DNA from: Streptomyces albospinus
GTDB taxonomy: Bacteria > Actinomycetota > Actinomycetes > Streptomycetales > Streptomycetaceae
Assembly (NCBI RefSeq): GCF_014648695.1
Contig: NZ_BMRP01000019.1
Span: 16,643-74,247, forward strand
Direction of reading: 5' to 3'
Length of the DNA stretch: 57,605 nt
Below are positions 47,775-57,046 of the stretch, one piece after another. A model generated the notes under the pieces. The model was not told the DNA's origin. It did no database searches and saw nothing but the letters and a program-made list of their open reading frames with translations. How positions within the stretch are numbered: the stretch's first letter is position 1; the number at the start of each line of letters is the position of its first letter. A program made the position numbers and the translations under genes.

Positions 47775-47792
47775 GATTGGGAAGGGGTTCCG

Positions 47793-48512
47793 ATGGACGG
47801 TGCGGCTGATCGGCTGGCACCTGTGCTGCGGCCGGTGCGGGCGGGCAACGGATTCGAGGAGGCGCTGGAGCAGATACTCCAGATCGTCCGGCTCGGACTG
47901 GTTCCGCAGGGCGAACGGCTGCCCGCCGAGCGGGAGTTGGCCGAGCGGTTGCAGATCAGCCGGGTCACCCTGCGCGAGGTGCTGAAGGTCCTCCAAGACG
48001 AGGGCCTGGTGGAGAGCCGGCGCGGGCGCTACGGCGGCACGTTCGTACGGGTGCGCACGGAGAACCCGGGCGAGGCGGAGCTGCGGCGCCGGATCGGCAA
48101 GGTCGACGTCGAGGACACGCTGCGCTTCCGGGAGGTGCTGGAGGTCGGCGCGGCCGGGCTGTGCGCCGCCCACGGGCTGTCCGACGACCAGGCCGAGCAG
48201 CTGCGCGAGGCCCTGGCGGCCACCCAGGACGCCCCGCTGGCGGACTACCGCCGGCGCGACACGCTGCTCCATCTCACGCTCGCCGAGCTGTCCGGCTCGC
48301 CGTCGCTGGCCGCCCAGTACGCAGCCGTACGGGCGAGCGTCAACGACCTCCTGGACTGCATCCCGCTGCTGGTGCGCAACCTGGAGCACTCCCAGACCCA
48401 GCACGCCGTGCTGGTGGAGGCGGTGCTGGAGGGCGATGCGGACAGTGCGCGCGAGGTGATGCGCGAGCACTGCTGCGGGACCGCCGCCCTGCTGCGCGGC
48501 TTCCTGTCGTGA
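47793..48512 (+). CDS. GntR/FadR-family transcriptional regulator
   Basis: 239 residues from ATG 47793 with GAAGGGG upstream. N-terminal winged helix (GFEEALEQILQIVRLGLVPQ, then ERLPAERELAERLQISRVTL) and a C-terminal all-helical FCD ligand domain (DTLRFREVLEVGAAGLCAAH; HQTQHAV-like SQTQHAVLVEAVLEGDADSA) whose Asp/His residues usually bind metal and a carboxylate effector. It sits between divergent catabolic units, and AAGGTAT-type sites are found at both, so it is the likely cluster repressor. Confidence 0.92.
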   Translation: MDGAADRLAPVLRPVRAGNGFEEALEQILQIVRLGLVPQGERLPAERELAERLQISRVTLREVLKVLQDEGLVESRRGRYGGTFVRVRTENPGEAELRRRIGKVDVEDTLRFREVLEVGAAGLCAAHGLSDDQAEQLREALAATQDAPLADYRRRDTLLHLTLAELSGSPSLAAQYAAVRASVNDLLDCIPLLVRNLEHSQTQHAVLVEAVLEGDADSAREVMREHCCGTAALLRGFLS

Positions 48513-48578
48513 GGCCCGCGAAACCCGCCTGTTACGAGATTTTCCCGCCGGGGTCTTGCGCTCAGCCGACCCGGAGAC

Positions 48579-48600
48579 AAAGGTATCGCCCCATACCTTT
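48579..48600. promoter_or_regulatory. Perfect palindrome upstream of the permease gene
   Basis: AAAGGTAT-CGCCCC-ATACCTTT: 8-bp perfect arms, 66 bp after the regulator stop codon and 70 bp before the permease start. It shares AAGGTAT with the glnA4/regulator intergenic region. It probably defines a separate, regulated promoter for permease and hydrolase. Confidence 0.6.
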
Positions 48601-48669
48601 ATTGCGGGGCTGGTAGCGGTTCGCCGATGGCCGTACCCGCCGCGGATCATCGAGTCCCTCGGAGGCGTG

Positions 48670-50223
48670 GTGTCCATCAACGAGCACGCGACGAACCCAG
48701 ATCACGAACAGCGATCCCCTCAGCTGTCCAGCGACGAACAGCGCCTCCACGAGCTCGGATACGCGCAGGAGCTGGCCCGCTCGATGTCGGCGTTCTCGAA
48801 TTTCGCCGTCTCGTTCACGATCATCTCGGTCCTCTCCGGCTGTCTGACGCTGTACGGCTTCGGCATGAACACCGGAGGACCCGCCATGATCACCTGGGGC
48901 TGGCCACTGGTCGGCCTCATGACGCTGTTCGTGGGCATGGCGATGGCCGAGGTCTGTTCCAGCTACCCGACGGCGGGCGGCCTGTACTACTGGGCGGCGA
49001 AGCTGGCCCCCTCGCACGGCCCGGCGTGGTCCTGGTTCACCGGCTGGTTCAACTTCCTCGGCCAGGTCGCGGTGACCGCGGGGGTCGACTTCGGCGCCGC
49101 GTCCTTCATGAACGCGCTGCTGGACCTCCAGTTCGGCTTCGCCGCCACCCCGGTGCACACGATCATGCTGTTCGGCGTCGTGCTGCTGGCCCACGGCCTG
49201 CTCAACACCTTCGGCGTGAAGCTGGCCTCCCTCCTCAGCAACGTCAGCGTGTGGTGGCACGTCCTCGGCGTGCTGGTCATCGTGGGCGCCCTGGTCGTGG
49301 TGCCCTCGAAGCACCAGTCCGCCTCCTTCGTCCTCACCCACTTCACCAACAACACCGGCTGGCACTCCGGCCTCTACGTCGGGCTGCTGGGGCTGCTGCT
49401 CGCGCAGTACACCTTCACCGGCTACGACGCCTCGGCGCACATGACCGAGGAGACGCACGACGCGGCCAAGGCCGGCCCCCGCGGCATCGTGATGTCCATC
49501 CTGGTCTCCCTGGTCGCCGGCTGGGTGCTGCTGGTCGGCATCACCTTCGCCATCCAGGACTACGACGGCGAGCTGGCCAGCAAGACCGGCGTGCCCCCGG
49601 CGCAGATCTTCATCGACGCGCTGGGCGCCACCGGCGGCAAGCTGCTCCTCCTGATCGCCATCGGTGCCCAGTTCTTCTGCGGCATGTCCTCGGTCACCGC
49701 CAACTCGCGCATGATCTACGCCTTCTCGCGGGACGGCGCGCTGCCCGGTTCGCAGCTGTGGCACCGCATCAACAAGCGGACCAAGACCCCGACCAACGCG
49801 GTGTGGCTGGCCGCCGGCGGCGCCTTCCTGCTGGGCCTGCCGTACTTGTGGAACGCCACGGCGTACGCGGCCGTCACCTCGATCGCCGTGATCGGCCTCT
49901 ACATCGCCTACGTCCTGCCGGTCATCCTCCGCCTGCTCCAGGGCGACCGCTTCCAGCGCGGGCCCTGGCACCTCGGCCGCTGGAGCAAGCCCGTCGGCGT
50001 CATCGCCGTCGGCTGGACGCTGGTCATCTCCGTCCTCTTCATGCTCCCGACCACCAGCCCGGTCACGGCGGAGAACTTCAACTACACCCCGCTCGCCGTC
50101 CTCCTGGTCCTCGGCTTCGCCGGTACCTGGTGGCTGGTGTCGGCGCGCAAGTGGTTCACCGGCCCGAAGGTCCAGGGCACGGCCGAGGAGCTGGCCGCCA
50201 TCGAACACGAACTGGAATTCTGA
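48670..50223 (+). CDS. APC-superfamily amino acid/amine permease
   Basis: 517 residues from GTG 48670 (tandem GTG codons behind GGAGGC). About 12 membrane segments follow a ~45-residue cytoplasmic N-terminus: FSNFAVSFTIISVLSGCLTL is the first; GYDASAHMTEETHDAAKAGP is the typical APC loop after helix 6-7. These are cation-coupled importers of amino acids, GABA, choline or amines. Between the cluster regulator and a gamma-glutamyl hydrolase, it most likely imports the amine substrate of the GlnA4-like ligase. Confidence 0.92.
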   Translation: MSINEHATNPDHEQRSPQLSSDEQRLHELGYAQELARSMSAFSNFAVSFTIISVLSGCLTLYGFGMNTGGPAMITWGWPLVGLMTLFVGMAMAEVCSSYPTAGGLYYWAAKLAPSHGPAWSWFTGWFNFLGQVAVTAGVDFGAASFMNALLDLQFGFAATPVHTIMLFGVVLLAHGLLNTFGVKLASLLSNVSVWWHVLGVLVIVGALVVVPSKHQSASFVLTHFTNNTGWHSGLYVGLLGLLLAQYTFTGYDASAHMTEETHDAAKAGPRGIVMSILVSLVAGWVLLVGITFAIQDYDGELASKTGVPPAQIFIDALGATGGKLLLLIAIGAQFFCGMSSVTANSRMIYAFSRDGALPGSQLWHRINKRTKTPTNAVWLAAGGAFLLGLPYLWNATAYAAVTSIAVIGLYIAYVLPVILRLLQGDRFQRGPWHLGRWSKPVGVIAVGWTLVISVLFMLPTTSPVTAENFNYTPLAVLLVLGFAGTWWLVSARKWFTGPKVQGTAEELAAIEHELEF

Positions 50224-50263
50224 AGACCGAGCCGGAACGCACCAGCACCCCACCGGAGGATCC

Positions 50264-51127
50264 GTGTCCCAGCCCCTCATCGGCATCAGCACCTATCAGG
50301 AAGAGGCCCAGTGGGGGGTGTGGACGCTGCCCGCCGCGCTGGTGCCGGCCGGCTATCCGCGCCTGGTCCGGCGCTCCGGCGGGCTGCCGGCGCTGCTGCC
50401 GCCCGGCGATCCGGAGACCGCCGCGGCGACCGTCGCGCGGCTGGACGGGCTGGTGATCGCCGGCGGCGCGGATGTGGCGCCGGCCCGTTACGGCGCGGAG
50501 CCCGACCCCCGGACCGGCCCGCCCGCGCTGGAGCGGGACGCCTGGGAACTGGCCCTGATCGAGGCCGCGTTGGCAGGCGGCGTACCGCTGCTGGGCATCT
50601 GCCGCGGCCTCCAGCTGCTGAACGTGGCGCTGGGCGGCACCCTCGTCCAGCACCTGGACGGACACGCCGGACCGCCCGGGGTCTTCGCCCGGCACGAGGT
50701 GACGTCGGTGCCCGGCACCGTCCTGGGCTCCGCGCTGCCGGGGACCGTCGCGGTCCCCACGTACCACCATCAGGCGGTGGACCGGCTCGGCCGCGGGCTG
50801 CTGGCCGCGGCCCATGCGGAGGACGGCACCGTCGAGGCGGTGGAGCTGCCGGACGCCCGGGCCTTCACGCTGGCGGTGCAGTGGCACCCGGAGGCCGGGG
50901 ACGACACCCGGGTGATGGACGCGCTGGTGGCCGCGGCCGGCGGGGCCGCGCCCGCCACCGCGCCGACCCATGACGGACCGCCAACTGCCCGCGCGGCGTG
51001 CGGGGTTACGCACACCGCTGCCGTTTCGCCCCCTCACCCCCGGAAGTCGTCCGCCACCCCCACCAGCACCACCCGGCTCTCCGGTGCCAGCGACCGCCAG
51101 CGGTGGGTGATCCCGCCGGAGCAGTAG
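50264..51127 (+). CDS. Class I GATase-type gamma-glutamyl hydrolase (peptidase C26)
   Basis: 287 residues from GTG 50264. The GATase fold has nucleophile C113 in LLGICRGLQLLN, the oxyanion strand DGLVIAGGADVAPARYG, and histidine in LAVQWHPEAGDD. PuuD-like enzymes split gamma-glutamyl amides to glutamate and the oxidised product, closing the pathway. The conserved domain ends near residue 235; a further ~50 residues of low-complexity sequence run on and overlap the convergent XRE-cupin gene by 94 bp, so the real end may have been lost by frameshift. Confidence 0.92.
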   Translation: MSQPLIGISTYQEEAQWGVWTLPAALVPAGYPRLVRRSGGLPALLPPGDPETAAATVARLDGLVIAGGADVAPARYGAEPDPRTGPPALERDAWELALIEAALAGGVPLLGICRGLQLLNVALGGTLVQHLDGHAGPPGVFARHEVTSVPGTVLGSALPGTVAVPTYHHQAVDRLGRGLLAAAHAEDGTVEAVELPDARAFTLAVQWHPEAGDDTRVMDALVAAAGGAAPATAPTHDGPPTARAACGVTHTAAVSPPHPRKSSATPTSTTRLSGASDRQRWVIPPEQ

Positions 51128-51597
51128 AGCGTGTCGCCGGGGCCGAGTTCGTAGCGGCTGCCGTCCGCCTCGGCCTCCACCGCGCCCTCGACGACGTACA
51201 TCAACTCATCGTGCGGATGCCGGAATTCCCGCTGCCAGTCGTGCCGCCCGGTGAACTCCAGGGCGTGCAGCTGCTGCCGGCCGCGGACCAGCGGGCGGAC
51301 CCGGCCGCCGGCGCCGTCCTCGGGCACCGCCGCGGATCCGGCGCGCACCACGTCGACCGTACGCGGCCCGTCGGCGGCGGCCAGCAGGCGGACCGCGGTG
51401 GTCTCCAGGGCGTCGGCGATCAGCTGGAGCGAGCGCATGCTCGGGCGGGCCCGGTCGTTCTCGACCTGGCTGAGGAACGGGGCGGACAGACCGGTGGCAC
51501 GGGCGAGGTCGGCCAGCGTCAGCTCCCGTGCGCGGCGGCGTCTGCGCACCGCCGCCCCGACGCGCGGGGCGTCCGCCGCACCCCCGGTTGCGCTCAT
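51034..51597 (-). CDS. XRE-cupin transcriptional regulator
   Basis: 187 residues from ATG 51597. N-terminal XRE helix-turn-helix (LTLADLARATGLSAPFLSQV) and C-terminal cupin sensor (FRHPHDELMYVVEGAVEAEA, PGDTLYCSGGITHRWRS) with the His/Glu metal-type residues. It is divergent from an arylsulfotransferase-like gene and a nucleobase permease gene, and a perfect 10-bp palindrome lies between the start codons. It likely represses that unit and itself. Confidence 0.93.
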   Translation of the reverse strand: MSATGGAADAPRVGAAVRRRRRARELTLADLARATGLSAPFLSQVENDRARPSMRSLQLIADALETTAVRLLAAADGPRTVDVVRAGSAAVPEDGAGGRVRPLVRGRQQLHALEFTGRHDWQREFRHPHDELMYVVEGAVEAEADGSRYELGPGDTLYCSGGITHRWRSLAPESRVVLVGVADDFRG

Positions 51598-51687
51598 CCC
51601 TCGCTCCTCACCGGCGTCATCTCCGCCTTCTTATCGGTGCGTTCACACCCCTGCCACACACCGGCCCTAACGTCTACGCTGCTTGAT

Positions 51688-51710
51688 CCCATCAAACAAA
51701 GTTTGATGGG
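51688..51710. promoter_or_regulatory. Perfect palindromic operator, XRE-cupin/arylsulfotransferase promoter
   Basis: CCCATCAAAC-AAA-GTTTGATGGG, 10-bp perfect arms. It lies 27 bp before the plus-strand ATG and 91 bp before the regulator ATG. The AT-rich core (TCAAAC/GTTTGA) stands out from the GC-rich background. It is a probable binding site of the XRE-cupin dimer. Confidence 0.7.
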
Positions 51711-51736
51711 AACCAGTTCGACGAGGGGAACCCGGC

Positions 51737-52861
51737 ATGACCGCTGTCGATCAAAACACACGCCGCCGCCGCGGCACCGGCCTGATCGCGCTCGACGCAT
51801 CCGCCGCCTGCGACGGCTACACCCTCTACGCCCCGCTCACCGGCGGCGGTCAGGTCCTCCTCGTCGATCTGCACGGACGCGTCGCCCACCGCTGGCAGTT
51901 GCCGCACCGCCCCGGCCGCCATGCGCGCATCCTGCCGAACGGCAATCTCGCCTACAACGCCACCCTCCCCGGCCAGGACGCGCTCTTCCCGATGTGGCAC
52001 AAGTACCGCGGCGGGCTGATGCAGGAGATCGCCCCCGACGGCACGGTGCTGCGGGAGTACACCGACCCGCTCCAGCACCACGACGCCCACCACCACGGCG
52101 ACGGGCGGATCCTCTACACCGCGCTCGAACCCCTCACCGGCGAGCGGGCGCAGGCGGTCCGCGGCGGCGTCCCCGGCTCCGAGCCGGCCGGCGGCACCGT
52201 CTTCGCCGACACCGTCCGCGAGGTCGACGCGGACGGCCGGCCGCTGTGGTCCTGGCGCGCCGCCGATCACCTCGACCGGGACGCCTACGCCCTGCACCCC
52301 GACTACTCCCGCGAGCACTGGCCGCTGATCAACTCCGTTCTGCCGCTGGCCGACGGGAACGTCCTCGCGAGCCTGCGGAGCGCCTCCGCGGTGATCGTCG
52401 TCAGCCGGGCGACCGGCGAGATCCTGTGGCGCACCGAGCCGGGGCTGGTCTCCCAGCAGCACCACCCCACCGAGCTGCCCGACGGCAACATCCTGATCTT
52501 CGACAACGGCGTCTTCCGGCCCGGCCACGACGTCCCCTACTCCCGCGTCATCGAGGTGGACCGGGCGACCGGGAAGGTGGTCTGGGAGTACCACGATCCG
52601 GCGCGGGAGGCGTTCTTCGCGCCCTTCATGGGCAGCGCCCAGCGGCTGCCCAACGGCAACACCCTGATCACCGACTCCCCCGCCGGGCGGATCTTCGAGG
52701 TCACCGCGGCGGGCCTGCTGTGCTGGGAGTACGTCGTCCCGGAGTTCGGCAGCTACCGCGAACCGGAGGTCGGCGCCCTCTTCCCCACCCAGAACAACGC
52801 GGTCTTTCGCGCCTACCGCTACGCCGCCGCCGAACTGCCCTGGCTGAAGCGGCGGGTGTGA
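51737..52861 (+). CDS. Arylsulfotransferase (ASST)-family beta-propeller protein
   Basis: 374 residues from ATG 51737. Repeated Asp/Gly/Asn-rich blades (RILPNGNLAYNA, ELPDGNILIFDNG, RLPNGNTLITDS) and W-E-Y/W-S-W strand ends match arylsulfotransferase-like propellers (PF05935/PF14269). Histidine cluster QHHDAHHHGDGR could hold the active or metal site. No signal peptide is apparent, so it is probably cytoplasmic. Its stop is two bases before the ATG of the nucleobase permease gene: one operon. Confidence 0.85.
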   Translation: MTAVDQNTRRRRGTGLIALDASAACDGYTLYAPLTGGGQVLLVDLHGRVAHRWQLPHRPGRHARILPNGNLAYNATLPGQDALFPMWHKYRGGLMQEIAPDGTVLREYTDPLQHHDAHHHGDGRILYTALEPLTGERAQAVRGGVPGSEPAGGTVFADTVREVDADGRPLWSWRAADHLDRDAYALHPDYSREHWPLINSVLPLADGNVLASLRSASAVIVVSRATGEILWRTEPGLVSQQHHPTELPDGNILIFDNGVFRPGHDVPYSRVIEVDRATGKVVWEYHDPAREAFFAPFMGSAQRLPNGNTLITDSPAGRIFEVTAAGLLCWEYVVPEFGSYREPEVGALFPTQNNAVFRAYRYAAAELPWLKRRV

Positions 52862-52863
52862 CG

Positions 52864-54192
52864 ATGGCGCCCTCCGACACCACGCCGCCCGGCACCGCTC
52901 CGCCCGGCACCGCGGCCGTGTCCCCGTCCGACGAGCGGCTGCCGCTGCCCCGGCTGCTGCCGCTCGCCGCCCAGCACGTCCTGGCGATGATCGCCTCCCC
53001 GGTCTCCACCGTCTTCCTGCTGGCGAACGGCCTGCGGCTGCCGCCCGGCCGCACCGCCGCACTGCTGAGCGCCACCCTCGTCCTGTGCGGGGCCGGTGCG
53101 CTGCTCCAGTCCTTCGGCGTGCTGCGGATCGGGGCCCGGCTGCCGTTCATGATGCTGCCCGGGGGCGCGGCGGCGGCGCTCTTCCTCCAGATCGCCCGGG
53201 AGCACGGCGCGGCCACCGCCTCCGGCGCGGTGCTCCTCGCGGCGGCGCTGCTGCTGGCCGTACTGCCGCTGTACGGGCGGATCGTACGGTTCTTCCCGCC
53301 ACTGGTGATGGGCACGACGGTGCTGGTCATCGGCATCAACATGGTCGGGGTCGCGGCCCCGATGGCACTCGGCGGCAGCGGGCTCGCGCTGGTCACCGTC
53401 GCCGCCACCACCCTGGGATTCCTGCTGCTGCGCGGGGTCTGGCGGCAGCTGTCGGTGCTGCTCGGCATCGCGGTGGGCACCGCCGCCGCCGCGCTCACCG
53501 GCACCGCCTTCCGGACCGTACCGGGCGGCACGGTGCTCGCCCTGCCCCGCCTCTTCCCGTACGGCGTCCCGCACTTCGACCTGCTCGCCGCGCTGCCGCT
53601 GATGGTCTTCGCCCTCGCCTCGCTGGCCGAGGCGACCGGCCAGACGGTGCTCAACAGCGAGGCGGTGGGCCGTACTCCGGATCCGGCGCGCGATGTGCCG
53701 CGGACCGCGCGGGCGGACGCGGTGGCCTCGCTGGGCGCCGGGCTGCTCGGCGGAACGGTGATGGTGACCAGTGCGGAGAACATCGGCATCGTCCAACTCA
53801 CCGGCGTCCGCAGCCGGTTCGTGACCGCCGCGGCCGGCGTCCTGCTGGTCCTCGGCGGGCTGCTGGCCCCGGGCACCCGGCTGCTGGCGGCGCTGCCCGC
53901 ACCGGTCGTCGGCGGTGCCGCGCTGGTGGTCTACGCGGTGATCGCCGCCATGGGCATCGCCCTGCTCCACCGCGCCGACCTCGGCGACCGCACCTCCTCG
54001 GCCGTCGTCGCGCTCACCCTCCTCGCGGGGCTGCTGCCCCTGCTGGCCCCGCGGCTCTACGCACCGCTGCCGGGCTGGGCGCACACCCTCCTCGGCAGCG
54101 GCGTACCGGCCGCCGCGCTGACCGCGACCGTGCTGTCGGCGGCGTGCGGCCGGCTCGGGGCGGGGCGGCGGACGGCGGCCGGCGCGGCCTGA
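52864..54192 (+). CDS. NCS2-family nucleobase (xanthine/uracil) permease
   Basis: 442 residues with ~13-14 hydrophobic segments after a short Pro/Thr-rich N-terminus. LPLAAQHVLAMIASPVSTVF is the QH-motif helix and the block around SEAVGRTPDPARDVPR the NCS2 signature loop. Imports purines or pyrimidines with protons. The ATG is two bases after the upstream stop, so it is translationally linked to the ASST-like gene. The pair suggests uptake and modification of a purine-like compound under the XRE-cupin regulator. Confidence 0.92.
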   Translation: MAPSDTTPPGTAPPGTAAVSPSDERLPLPRLLPLAAQHVLAMIASPVSTVFLLANGLRLPPGRTAALLSATLVLCGAGALLQSFGVLRIGARLPFMMLPGGAAAALFLQIAREHGAATASGAVLLAAALLLAVLPLYGRIVRFFPPLVMGTTVLVIGINMVGVAAPMALGGSGLALVTVAATTLGFLLLRGVWRQLSVLLGIAVGTAAAALTGTAFRTVPGGTVLALPRLFPYGVPHFDLLAALPLMVFALASLAEATGQTVLNSEAVGRTPDPARDVPRTARADAVASLGAGLLGGTVMVTSAENIGIVQLTGVRSRFVTAAAGVLLVLGGLLAPGTRLLAALPAPVVGGAALVVYAVIAAMGIALLHRADLGDRTSSAVVALTLLAGLLPLLAPRLYAPLPGWAHTLLGSGVPAAALTATVLSAACGRLGAGRRTAAGAA

Positions 54193-54217
54193 GCACCCCG
54201 GCGCGCCGGCCTCGCCC

Positions 54218-55171
54218 CTACGGCGCCCCGCGGGTCAGCCCCAGCAGCTCGCGGGCCGGGCCCGCCGGGCGCTGGCCGGCCGGCCACACGGCCCGCAGGT
54301 CCCGGCCGAGCCGCAGATCGCGCACCGGGATCTCCACCAGCCGGCGGGCGGTCAGCTCCTCCCCGACGGCGAGTTCGCTCAGCACGGACGGGGCGGCCTC
54401 GCTGACCACCGCGGACTTCACAGCGGTGGTCGAGGACAGCTCCAGCAGCGGATCGGCCAGCCCGCCGAGCCCGGCCAGCGCGGCGTCCAGGACCTGGCGG
54501 GTGCCGGAGCCGCGTTCGCGCAGGATCAGCGGGGTCGCGGCGAGTTCCGCGCCGGTCAGCCCCGTACGCCGCCGGGCCCAGGGGTGGGACGGTGCGGCCA
54601 CCACGATCAGCCGGTCGTGCCCGATCACCGCCCCGTCCAGGCCCGCGGGCACGTCCAGCCCCTCGACGAACCCGAGGTCCGCCTCGCCGGCCAGCAGCCG
54701 CTCGGCCACCGCACGCGAGTTCCCGGCGAGCAGCGAGACCGCGGTCCCGGGGCGCCGCCCGCGCAGGGCGATCAGCCAGCCGGGCAGCAGATACTCGGCG
54801 ATCGTCATGCTGGCCGCGACCCGCAGCCGGGAGTCCCGGCGCCCGCGCAGCGCCTGGGTGCCCGCGTCGAACGCCTCGGCCGCCTCCACCACCCGGCGCG
54901 CCCAGTCCGTGACCAGCACCCCGGCGTCCGTCAGCCGCGAGCCGCGCGGCGAGCGCTCGACCAGCGCCACCCCCAACTGCCGTTCCATGGACCGGATCCG
55001 GCTGCTGGCCGCGGGCTGGGTGATGCCCTGCGCACGGGCCGCCCGGCCCAGGCTGCCGAGCCGGGCGACGGCGAGCAGCAGCTCCAGCGCCCCGAGGTCC
55101 GGCACCCGGTGCGACAGCGGGGCCGCGCCCTCGTCCGCCACCGCGGTCTGATCGTCACGCTCACTAGCCAT
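54218..55171 (-). CDS. LysR-family transcriptional regulator
   Basis: 317 residues from ATG 55171. N-terminal helix-turn-helix (LGALELLLAVARLGSLGRAA, ARAQGITQPAASSRIRSMER) and effector domain from ~residue 115 (LRVAASMTIAEYLLPGWLIA), of the CysB/CbbR-like group. Divergent from the TDT transporter gene across 70 bp containing a T-N11-A site; presumably its activator or repressor. Confidence 0.93.
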   Translation of the reverse strand: MASERDDQTAVADEGAAPLSHRVPDLGALELLLAVARLGSLGRAARAQGITQPAASSRIRSMERQLGVALVERSPRGSRLTDAGVLVTDWARRVVEAAEAFDAGTQALRGRRDSRLRVAASMTIAEYLLPGWLIALRGRRPGTAVSLLAGNSRAVAERLLAGEADLGFVEGLDVPAGLDGAVIGHDRLIVVAAPSHPWARRRTGLTGAELAATPLILRERGSGTRQVLDAALAGLGGLADPLLELSSTTAVKSAVVSEAAPSVLSELAVGEELTARRLVEIPVRDLRLGRDLRAVWPAGQRPAGPARELLGLTRGAP

Positions 55172-55200
55172 AAACCCAGCTTATGCCCTCATAGAGACAA
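55172..55200. promoter_or_regulatory. LysR-type T-N11-A site, LysR/TDT intergenic region
   Basis: CTTATGCCCTCATAG contains T-N11-A within the imperfect dyad TTATG-N4-CATAG; ATAA-N7-TTAT overlaps it. The only AT-rich part of the 70-bp divergent promoter region, so the likely LysR box. Confidence 0.5.
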
Positions 55201-55241
55201 CACCCCTGGTGAGGGCCGCCCGCACCGGCGACGCTTCTTGC

Positions 55242-56366
<1,125 letters not shown>

Positions 56367-56590
56367 GGCGTGGCCGCCTCCCACGTTGTCGGCCTGTCCG
56401 CTGCGCTTGGCTGGGCTTCCCACGTTGTCGGCTTTCCCGCCGTGGGGGTTGTTCGCCGTTGCGGCTCCGCTGCGCTTTGCGTCGCCGTACGTTTTCGGCT
56501 TTCCCGCCGTGGCGGTTGTTCGCCGTTGCGCCTGCGGCGGGCGGGTCCGCTGCGCGGGGCTGTCGGGTGCGGTGACGGTCCTCCGGGGCA

Positions 56591-56627
56591 GGGTGTCCGG
56601 ACTGCTTCGCTTTACGTCCGGACACCC
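56591..56627. other. Hairpin 1 of the repeat region (shared 13-nt loop)
   Basis: GGGTGTCCGGAC / GTCCGGACACCC, 12-bp perfect stem, loop TGCTTCGCTTTAC. The loop is the exact reverse complement of the loop of hairpin 2, but the stems differ in sequence (CCGG versus TGCA-type core) while staying fully paired. Confidence 0.85.
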
Positions 56628-56793
56628 AGCCCCTCCGGCCCGCCCCCTCCCGTTGTGGGTGGAAAAAACCGGTGGGGTGCGCGTAGGTGGGACCGTGCAG
56701 GTTCATGCTGCGACGGAGACCGTCACCGGACCACTCGCCCCAGCCCCCACCCACCGGTCTTCCCTCCCACCCACGGGAGGGGACGGGCCGGAG

Positions 56794-56840
56794 GGGGCGG
56801 TGTGCAGGACGTAAAGCGAAGCAGTCCTGCACACCGCCCC
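56794..56840. other. Hairpin 2 of the repeat region (shared 13-nt loop)
   Basis: GGGGCGGTGTGCAGGAC / GTCCTGCACACCGCCCC, 17-bp perfect stem with loop GTAAAGCGAAGCA. Same element as hairpin 1 in opposite orientation with a different, compensated stem. Confidence 0.85.
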
Positions 56841-57046
56841 CGCAGGACCGTCACCGCACCCCGAAAGCCCCGCGCAGCGGACAACACCCCGCGCCGAAGG
56901 CGCAAAAGACAGCAACCCCCACGGCGGGAAAGCCGAAAACGTAGGGCGACGCAAAGCGCAGCGGACGGGCCGAAGGCGCAAAAGACAGCAACCCCCACGG
57001 CGGGAAAGCCGAAAACGTGGGAAGCAGGCAAAGCGCAGCGGAAGGG

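Larger units (their letters stand above)
56367..57046. repeat. Composite inverted/tandem repeat region
   Basis: 680 bp without a gene. The left part (to ~56690) repeats units containing CGGCTTTCCCGCCGTGG, GTTGTTCGCCGTTGCG and TCCGCTGCGC. The right part (from ~56745) carries their reverse complements; there two units starting CCGAAGGCGCAAAAG recur with a 76-bp period (56894 and 56970). Overall it is a large imperfect inverted repeat centred near 56700-56740. Open frames across it come from the repeats themselves and are not real genes. Each half contains one strong hairpin. Confidence 0.85.

Noticed and set aside
51640..51660. Third locus of the GTTCACAC palindrome (GTTCACACCCC upstream of the XRE-cupin gene)
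   Set aside because: Only one half-site matches; the second arm is absent, so it is not counted as an operator copy.
56386..56944. Several open frames in the repeat region with repeated VFGFPAVGV-type peptides
   Set aside because: Produced by the repeated DNA units on both strands; no start signals or domain content.
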